Assembly (NCBI GenBank): GCA_028864975.1
Contig: JAGWLG010000023.1
Span: 1 to 53,519, forward strand
DNA from: Thermoplasmata archaeon
GTDB lineage: Archaea > Thermoplasmatota > Thermoplasmata > Lutacidiplasmatales > UBA184
Reading direction: 5' to 3'
DNA: 53,519 nt
Shown: positions 48,551-53,519 of the stretch, piece after piece
Layout of the letters: every line of letters begins with the position of its first letter
Numbering within the stretch: position 1 is the stretch's first letter
Translations under genes and position numbers: made by a program
The notes under the pieces: generated by a model
What the model was told of the DNA's origin: nothing
What the model saw: only the letters and a program-made list of their open reading frames with translations
The model's database searches: none

Positions 48551-50460
48551 GTGCGCCACGAGCGCAAGGAGGTGTCAGGTAAGACTGAGACCGACGGCGC
48601 GCAACTGCGCCTGAGATGAGGGTAGACCCCTCGGAGCCACTCTGCCGGGAGAGGTTCCAAACCGCCCCAAGCTGCGTCGGCCAAAAGCCGAGGTGGTGAG
48701 CGTTGCGGGAAAAGGCCGGCTATCAGCCGGTCAGGTGAGAGCCAGGGAGACGAACGAAAGTGAACCAACCGAAGACGCGTCGAAAGCGTACAGACGACAT
48801 CGAAACCGGGGGATCTTTCCAACCCCGCGAAGAAGTCGGGAGGGAGCCGGCTGACTGTCCCGATGGTGTCCGGCGTATAGGTGGCGTGAACCTGGCTTGG
48901 GCTCAGGCGTGGAACGTGGGAACCAGACCTCCGATATCGACCGACCTGTTGATCGGCGAAAGCGAGAACCCTGAACGGCAGAAACCGCGAGGGGGAGAGT
49001 AGTGATGCGGAGGCCTGGGGCGGATCGCCCCGTAGTAGTGTCGAAGGCCGGTAACCCGGCTGGAGCGAAGGGGGCGAGCTGTCCGGGTTCGCCAGGCGGT
49101 CAACCGTCCTTTGGGCGGGAAGAGCTGAAGGGCGAACCAAGGCCCAAGGGGAAGCCGTTTGACATCTCACAGAAGGTCGTCAGAGAAGCCTACGAGAAGG
49201 TCAAGGCCAATCGGGGAGCGGCAGGAGTGGACGAGGAGTCGATCGAACAGTTCGAGAGGGACCTTGACGGGAACCTCTACAAGCTGTGGAACCGAATGTC
49301 CTCGGGGACCTACTTCCCGCCGCCGGTCCGTGCGGTAGAGATACCCAAGAAGTCGGGTGGGGTGCGCGTGCTGGGCGTGCCTACCGTCGCCGACAGGATT
49401 GCGCAGACCGTGGCGCGCATGTACCTGGAGCCCCGGGTGGAACCCCTGTTCCACGCGGACTCGTACGGGTACCGGCCGGGGCGGTCCGCGCTGGATGCGG
49501 TGGCGACATGCCGTCAGCGCTGTTGGAGGTATGACTGGGTAATCGATCTCGACATCCGGTCTTTCTTCGACAGCGTGCGGCACGACCTCCTCCTGGAGTG
49601 GGTGTCAAAGCACACGGACCTGCGGTGGGTCCTCCTCTACGTGGAGCGGTGGCTCAAGGCCCCACTCCAACAGGAGGATGGGACGTTGGTGCCCAGGGAC
49701 CGAGGGACTCCACAGGGCTCGGCGATTTCGCCGCTCCTGGCGAACCTGTACCTCCACTACGCGCTCGACCAGTGGATGGCGCAGGAATACCCCCACATCC
49801 CGTTCGAGCGATATGCGGACGATTGTGTGGCCCACTGCAAGAGCGAGAAGCAAGCCTGGTACGTCCTCGAGGCAGTCTCCCGTCGAATGGCGAGGACTGG
49901 CCTGGAACTGAACCGGGAAAAGACCCGTATCGTGTACTGTAAGGACGTGGACCGCGGGGGCTCCTACGAGAACCAGCAGTTCGACTTCCTAGGGTACACG
50001 TACCGCCCTCGACTCGCGAAAGACCGACAAGGGAGGTACTTTGTGAGCTTCCTGCCGGCAGTCTCGAACGCGGCACGGCAGGCCATCGGGTCGGAAATCC
50101 GGTCATGGCATCTCGTTCGTCGGAGTGACAAGGACCTCTCGGGCCTTGCGCGGCTGGTCAATCCCGTCGTGCAGGGGTGGGTGAACTACTACGGGCGGTT
50201 CTACCCCTCGTGGTTGGTGTTGATCCTGAGGCAACTGAATGACACGCTGGTGAGATGGGCGACACGGAAGTACAAACGGCTGCGCCGGCACTATCGGCGG
50301 GCTGCAAGGTGGCTGGTGGGCGTGTACCGCCGTCAACCAGACCTCTTCGCCCACTGGAAGGCTGGCGCTCGACCCGATGGTCGGACGGTGGGAGCCGGAT
50401 GAACGGAGACGTTCACGTCCGGTTCTGAGAGAGCCGAGGGGTGAGATTCCCCTCGGCCAC
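48551..50460 (+). mobile_element. Complete group II intron
   Basis: The 5' end is the canonical GTGCG at 48551. About 450 bases of structured RNA precede the intron-encoded protein. Domain V is the 34-base hairpin from 50392 (GAGCCGGATGAAC) to 50425 (ACGTCCGGTTC), overlapping the end of the protein gene. Domain VI is the stem GCCGAGGGG-tgagatt-CCCCTCGGC, and the 3' end is CAC at 50460. No bulged branch-point adenosine is obvious in domain VI. The insertion lies 5 bases after a hairpin, as favoured by group IIC introns. Ends are judged by consensus. Confidence 0.85.
49002..50402 (+). CDS. ltrA: Group II intron reverse transcriptase/maturase
   Basis: A 466-residue intron-encoded protein. The reverse-transcriptase motifs are in order: YEKVKANRGAAGVDEESIEQ, PPPVRAVEIPKKSGG, DIRSFFDSVRHDLLL, GTPQGSAISPLLANLYLHY and the catalytic YADDCVAH, then DFLGYTYRPR and the maturase (domain X) stretch with WVNYYGRFYPSW. 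There is no C-terminal HNH endonuclease; the protein ends at domain X with a basic tail (YKRLRRHYRRAARWL). It promotes splicing and retro-mobility of the intron. It is likely of bacterial origin, as intron RTs in archaea usually are. Confidence 0.95.
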   Translation: MMRRPGADRPVVVSKAGNPAGAKGASCPGSPGGQPSFGREELKGEPRPKGKPFDISQKVVREAYEKVKANRGAAGVDEESIEQFERDLDGNLYKLWNRMSSGTYFPPPVRAVEIPKKSGGVRVLGVPTVADRIAQTVARMYLEPRVEPLFHADSYGYRPGRSALDAVATCRQRCWRYDWVIDLDIRSFFDSVRHDLLLEWVSKHTDLRWVLLYVERWLKAPLQQEDGTLVPRDRGTPQGSAISPLLANLYLHYALDQWMAQEYPHIPFERYADDCVAHCKSEKQAWYVLEAVSRRMARTGLELNREKTRIVYCKDVDRGGSYENQQFDFLGYTYRPRLAKDRQGRYFVSFLPAVSNAARQAIGSEIRSWHLVRRSDKDLSGLARLVNPVVQGWVNYYGRFYPSWLVLILRQLNDTLVRWATRKYKRLRRHYRRAARWLVGVYRRQPDLFAHWKAGARPDGRTVGAG

Positions 50461-50764
50461 TCGCCAGGCTGGCGATCACTTCCGCGACTTGGCCCGTGGT
50501 GACCCCGACCACCTCGGGCGGCGTCTCTACACAGACGCAGGCAAGTCGAACGCGAAGTACGTCGCCCGTGTCGCGTGGAGAGCCTACCACGCGAAGGAGG
50601 TCCCCGGGACGGCCCGCCAGTGGGGCCTGCTGGAGGCCTCGATCAGACGCACCTTCGAGGAGCTCGAGGACTGGGGCTTGACGGCGACGCGGGTCGCGCG
50701 ACCACCTTCCGTCTCTCGACCCTCGATCAGCGGGCAGAGAGCCAATCCAACTTCTTCACCCTGA
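50461..50764 (+). pseudogene. 3' part of the gene interrupted by the intron
   Basis: Directly after the intron, the best frame reads GDHFRDLARGDPDHLGRRLY then SNAKYVARVAWRAYHAKEVP and ASIRRTFEELEDWGL, a plausible helical protein, and stops at 50764 after a low-quality tail. It lacks its own start codon outside the intron. The first 15 bases form a 7-bp hairpin (TCGCCAG-g-CTGGCGA). It overlaps the 3' end of the minus-strand zinc gene by 38 bases. Confidence 0.45.
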
Positions 50765-50969
50765 GTCCCCAGCTGTCTGTCCACTCCGCCTTGTGTCGAT
50801 TGCAGAGGTGCGCCATCACGGTCCCCTGAAGTCGCCGCTCTCGCTGGAACGGTAGTTCCGTCTCCCCCTCGGCGAGGGGCCATTGACCCCCCACGACCGC
50901 CCAGACCGCAAGGCTACGTCTCCCCTCCTTCGCGCACAGGGAGCAAGATGGCTCGTTCGGGTACCGCAT
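50727..50969 (-). CDS. 80-residue zinc-binding protein
   Basis: The ATG at 50969 is chosen inside a longer frame because the protein-like part begins there: MRYPNEPSCSLCAKEGRRSL, then AVWAVVGGQWPLAEGETELP, and TVMAHLCNRHKAEW with a CxxH pair. CxxC plus CxxH gives a four-ligand zinc site. The upstream part of the frame looks non-coding and overlaps the plus-strand gene at 51045. Confidence 0.5.
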   Translation of the reverse strand: MRYPNEPSCSLCAKEGRRSLAVWAVVGGQWPLAEGETELPFQRERRLQGTVMAHLCNRHKAEWTDSWGLRVKKLDWLSAR

Positions 50970-51044
50970 CGACCTCAAGACGGGCCCGGAGAGGTTCGTC
51001 TCGCAGGGGAGGTCCTGAAATGGGCCCTCATCCTCCCTCCCGCC

Positions 51045-51416
51045 GTGGCCAGGCGACCAAGACGACCCTGCGGGGTTCAGGGCGCAACGTACGAGCTGCA
51101 CCTTACGCCCGCGACGGCGGCCTTGTTCCAGCGGATCTACGAGCGCTGGGCCTCGCACCAAGGCAAGCCAGAGCGGGGTCCGGGCACGTTCCAGGACGAG
51201 TTCTGGCGGTTCATGCTCAAGGAGTGGCCCCAATCTCAAGCGAAGGCCTTCGCGGATGGGTGGACGAGCGAGGAGCTCCGGGCCACGGAGGAGAGGATCC
51301 GCGCCTCACACCAGGGATGCCCACACAGGGACCGGGACATCAACGAAGAGGTCCTCATGGTCCGCATGATGCTCACCTGGGAACGGGCGGACGCGGCGGG
51401 GAAGACCGCCTCGTGA
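51045..51416 (+). CDS. Unrecognised helical protein
   Basis: About 123 residues from a GTG at 51045; a longer form from 50883 would overlap the minus-strand zinc gene and has poor composition. The convincing part is TYELHLTPATAALFQRIYER, TFQDEFWRFMLKEWPQSQAK, LRATEERIRASHQGC and NEEVLMVRMMLTWERADAA, all helical. It precedes the DUF2493 gene by 22 bases. Function unknown. Confidence 0.55.
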   Translation: MARRPRRPCGVQGATYELHLTPATAALFQRIYERWASHQGKPERGPGTFQDEFWRFMLKEWPQSQAKAFADGWTSEELRATEERIRASHQGCPHRDRDINEEVLMVRMMLTWERADAAGKTAS

Positions 51417-51438
51417 GCTTGCGTGTCCGAGGCTCACG

Positions 51439-51819
51439 ATGCGGCTCTTGGTCTGCGGCTCCCGAGACTGGGCCGACGGCGAGATAATCCTCACCGAGCT
51501 CGCAGCGCTTCAGGGCGTGGACGTGGTCATCGAGGGCGAGGCCCCCGGGGCAGACACGTTTGCGCGGAAGGCCGCCGAGCAGATGGGAATCCCCGTCCTC
51601 CCTTTCCCCGCCGACTGGGGGAGCCACGGTCGCGCGGCGGGACCCATCCGCAACCAGCAGATGCTCGACGAGGGGAAGCCGGACCTGGTCCTCGCCTTCA
51701 CAGACGGTCTGAACACCTCACGCGGGACCGCCGACATGGTCGCGAGGGCCCGGAAGGCGGGAATCGAGACGATTCTGGTCAGTCACGACGGGAGGAGGGA
51801 AATCCAGTCCGGGCGTTGA
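51439..51819 (+). CDS. DUF2493/SLOG-family nucleotide-binding protein
   Basis: A 126-residue SLOG/YspA-type Rossmann protein: MRLLVCGSRDWADGE at the start, VIEGEAPGADTFARKAAE (GxAxGAD motif near 33-39), GRAAGPIRNQQML near 64-76 and LVLAFTDG then SRGTADMVARARKAGIE. SLOG domains bind or process nucleotide-derived ligands; DUF2493 members are typical cargo of phages and plasmids. No partner effector is fused here. Confidence 0.88.
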   Translation: MRLLVCGSRDWADGEIILTELAALQGVDVVIEGEAPGADTFARKAAEQMGIPVLPFPADWGSHGRAAGPIRNQQMLDEGKPDLVLAFTDGLNTSRGTADMVARARKAGIETILVSHDGRREIQSGR

Positions 51820-51853
51820 ACCCCATGGCCTGTCGCCGAGCAGATCGCAGGCC

Positions 51854-52021
51854 CTATGCGGCCTGTTCCCTGTGCAGCCGCTCTCTGTCCTTCAAGTGGT
51901 TGCGCAACCGCTCCTTGACCGTAGACCAAGTCGTCGCTCGGTCCACAGCGTTCTGGAGGGTGGGCCTGGGTACCGGCCCCGTCTCAGGGGCTGCCCTCCG
52001 GACCTGTGCGATGACCACCAC
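51854..52021 (-). CDS. Small helical protein with leaderless GTG start
   Basis: A 55-residue frame beginning at the first of two adjacent GTGs, exactly 26-27 bases downstream of a TATA-like box (52045-52050). The sequence (VVVIAQVRRAAPETGPVPRP, TTWSTVKERLRNHLKDRERL) has a possible helix-turn-helix or coiled-coil end. The promoter spacing is the main support. Confidence 0.45.
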   Translation of the reverse strand: MVVIAQVRRAAPETGPVPRPTLQNAVDRATTWSTVKERLRNHLKDRERLHREQAA

Positions 52022-52044
52022 AAGGAAGTGATGCGCATTCGTGC

Positions 52045-52050
52045 ATATAA
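52045..52050 (-). promoter_or_regulatory. TATA-like box for the 55-residue gene
   Basis: TTATAT on the minus strand is centred 26.5 bases upstream of the GTG at 52021, an ideal leaderless spacing. Confidence 0.5.
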
Positions 52051-52155
52051 TCGGTGCGGGCCCTCCCCGAGCGCGCTCCCTCGGACCTCCGGAGTCGCGC
52101 CCGGCAGGAGCGGCGCCCGGCCCCGCCAAGCTCGAAGCGAGCGGGGTCGGCCCGC

Positions 52156-52464
52156 CTACCGCGAGCCGTTCGGGAGGTGGTAGTAGAGCTTGTTCTCGGC
52201 GTTCCGCGTCCGGATCACAAGCCCAGAGCGGTTCAGCTCCTCGAGAGAGGTGGCCAGGTTGAAGGTGCGATAGCCCACTAGCAGCGGGTTCCAAGGCAGG
52301 ATGGCCTGCGTGCCGCGGACCGTGACAAGCTCGTCCGCGATCTCGTTGAAGGTGTAGGCCTTCCCCGGCGCGTCGCGCAGGAGGTTCAGGATCTCGCGCT
52401 GTGCGTTGGGGAGCTCGGTCGTCGCAGGCGCGTGCTCGCGGAGGGCCTTCACGTCGATGGGCAT
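52156..52464 (-). CDS. Winged-helix DNA-binding protein
   Basis: A 102-residue winged-helix protein: NAQREILNLLRDAPGKAYTF, NEIADELV, then NPLLVGYRTFNLATSLEELN and the wing SGLVIRTRNAENKLYYHLP. It probably represses a promoter in the element. Upstream of its ATG is a cluster of GGCC-centred repeats (52475-52509) that could be its operator. Confidence 0.75.
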   Translation of the reverse strand: MPIDVKALREHAPATTELPNAQREILNLLRDAPGKAYTFNEIADELVTVRGTQAILPWNPLLVGYRTFNLATSLEELNRSGLVIRTRNAENKLYYHLPNGSR

Positions 52465-52474
52465 AGCTCACTTC

Positions 52475-52509
52475 ACGGCCTTCTGGCCGTGCTGGCCAGA
52501 TGCCTGGCC
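52475..52509. promoter_or_regulatory. GGCC-centred repeats upstream of the winged-helix gene
   Basis: Four GGCC cores occur at 52477, 52485, 52494 and 52506; the first two form the inverted repeat ACGGCC-ttct-GGCCGT. They lie 11-45 bases upstream of the minus-strand ATG at 52464, in the operator position. Confidence 0.45.
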
Positions 52510-52767
52510 GTCGTAGAAATAGGCTCCGGCGCGAGAGAAGAGGGCAGCTCCGGCCACGTCGCGACGTGAGCCGGAGTACGCGTGTGGATGCACGCGATTG
52601 CGGCCCCCCATTACCGGTTCGGCATCGTGCCACCTTGCGGCTGCCAGGCCGGCGAGTCCTCGCGCGAGTCAGGTTCGTAAGGGTCGCGGGCGCTCTCGGA
52701 GGATCTACGATCTTCCCCTGTGAGATACGGGGGATCGAGGGTGGCTCCGATGGCGGGATCAAGCATT
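52510..52767. other. Gene-poor stretch between two minus-strand genes
   Basis: Together with the repeats above, about 300 bases separate the winged-helix gene from the gene ending at 52768. An AT-rich tatttct (minus strand, near 52520) could be the promoter of the winged-helix gene. I see no gene or RNA here. Confidence 0.35.
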
Positions 52768-53295
52768 TCAATACGGCTGGGGCGGGGTTCCTGGGATGTC
52801 CATGACCCTCCCGACTCCAGGGACGTCGTACCCCTGGCGACCACATCGCTTGCACTGATGGTCGGCTATCGTCCCCTTGACCCGTCCACCAGCGAGGTCC
52901 CCGCGACCGTAGACCCAGGTCGTCGCGCCAGTCCAGTCGTGGTCGTCCCAGTCTGCTCCGCAGTCTGGGGCCCTCACCCTTCCCTTCGGGGGCATCTTCG
53001 ACTTAGTGGAAAGCACGAGCCACGCCTGATAAACTTCCTCCCGGCTCCTCCCCGCCTCCAGCATCTCCCACATCTTCAGTTGGGGCAGAGCGGGCTTCCT
53101 TTCGAGCCACGCCCTTACAATGTCGAGCCTCTCCTGGCGGAGATGGGGGGGCGTTCTTCCCATCAGGGCACGAAGTCGGTTCCGAAACTCATCCGGATCG
53201 GGTCGCTCTCGCCGAATCTGCTCAAGGATCTTCTTCGCGTCTGGGTGACCGGCAGGCTGGCTCGGCGACTGCGTAGTCTGGGTTTGGTCTGGCAT
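52768..53295 (-). CDS. Unrecognised protein with C-terminal zinc site
   Basis: A 175-residue protein. The N-terminal half is helical and charged (AKKILEQIRRERPDPDEFRN, HLRQERLDIVRAWLERKPAL, LKMWEMLEAGRSREEVYQAW); the C-terminal half has an acidic/aromatic segment with one cysteine (DCGADWDDHDWTGATTW) and HQCKRCG, which together suggest a zinc-binding module. No family recognised. Confidence 0.65.
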   Translation of the reverse strand: MPDQTQTTQSPSQPAGHPDAKKILEQIRRERPDPDEFRNRLRALMGRTPPHLRQERLDIVRAWLERKPALPQLKMWEMLEAGRSREEVYQAWLVLSTKSKMPPKGRVRAPDCGADWDDHDWTGATTWVYGRGDLAGGRVKGTIADHQCKRCGRQGYDVPGVGRVMDIPGTPPQPY

Positions 53296-53519
53296 GCACA
53301 GTCGGCTCCCCTCTTCCGCGGAGAGTGAAGGCGGAGCCGAGACATGTGCTCTTCGCTATCCCGTGTGCACTTGGTTTGTGTAACCCGTCAAGGGCGAGTT
53401 CGGTGCCCGCCTCCGCGCTCGGTCAAGAATGTCCGCGCAGAGCCGACCGGGCATGAGGACGACCCGTTCCTGCTCCCCTAACAATCCCCTCCCACTCACC
53501 TCCCGGGGGGGGGGCCCAC
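53296..53519. other. Right-edge sequence without recognised gene
   Basis: The last 224 bases contain no convincing gene and end in a run of ten G bases, which may be a contig end. Confidence 0.4.

Noticed and set aside
50883..51044. N-terminal extension of the gene at 51045 from the ATG at 50883
   Set aside because: It overlaps most of the minus-strand zinc protein, which has a complete CxxC/CxxH site, and the extension is Arg/Pro-rich.
1..53519. Possible circular element joined at the window ends
   Set aside because: Joining the ends lets the frame of the left-edge gene continue only a few codons before a stop, which would give a truncated polytopic protein; the right end is a G10 run, more like a contig edge. 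No terminal repeat was seen.

Overview
The window looks archaeal, most likely from a GC-rich member of the Thermoplasmatota, and most of it looks like a mobile or accessory element (integrated conjugative element or plasmid) rather than housekeeping chromosome. Reasons: an Orc1/Cdc6-family protein, a PrimPol-type primase, archaeal TATA-like boxes about 26-27 bases upstream of start codons (leaderless starts), and large S-layer-style proteins built from Kelch, YVTN propeller and PKD/Ig-like repeats with one C-terminal anchor. No rRNA, tRNA, CRISPR array or central-metabolism gene was seen.

Layout. 1-1.8 kb (minus): fragment of a conjugation/DNA-transfer module, with a VirB2-like two-helix pilin candidate, a zinc-ribbon membrane glycoprotein and the start of a polytopic VirB6/CedA-like protein. 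1.9-8.4 kb: a small gene with a paralogue near orc1, then a 1971-residue Kelch/PKD surface protein with one membrane helix and two winged-helix domains on the cytoplasmic side. 8.7-18.9 kb: a defence island with Vsr, a Dcm-type cytosine methylase, a DUF262 protein, a Z1 helicase-like ATPase and a DUF4420 PD-(D/E)XK protein in one operon, then an opposite-strand DUF3883 + GIY-YIG pair and an AspBHI-like modification-dependent endonuclease. 19.0-21.0 kb: a chain of four genes with every junction overlapping, encoding a membrane Cas4-like nuclease split into two polypeptides, a 39-residue basic microprotein and a coiled-coil nuclease-like protein. 21.1-26.0 kb: a degenerate Orc1/Cdc6 protein coupled to the second member of the 1.9-kb family, flanked by three unrecognised minus-strand genes, one with a PD-(D/E)XK-like motif. 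26.4-32.6 kb: small regulators, zinc proteins and an operon of unrecognised genes headed by a winged-helix gene with a perfect palindrome at its start. 32.7-44.8 kb: surface proteins (2411, 158 and 948 residues in one operon, plus a divergent 463-residue Kelch protein). 44.8-53.5 kb: plasmid-type functions (DUF932, ribbon-helix-helix, PrimPol, DUF2493/SLOG), small zinc-binding and winged-helix proteins, and a complete group II intron with its reverse transcriptase.

How it fits together: the element appears to carry its own initiation proteins (Orc1-like, PrimPol), a transfer apparatus at the left edge, surface proteins possibly used for cell contact, several autoregulated DNA-binding proteins with visible operators, and a dense nuclease/methylase island. 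The least familiar parts are the split Cas4-like/microprotein/coiled-coil nuclease chain, the degenerate Orc1 with its coupled partner family, and the membrane-tethered Kelch/winged-helix protein. All family calls come from reading motifs by eye; no database search was possible.
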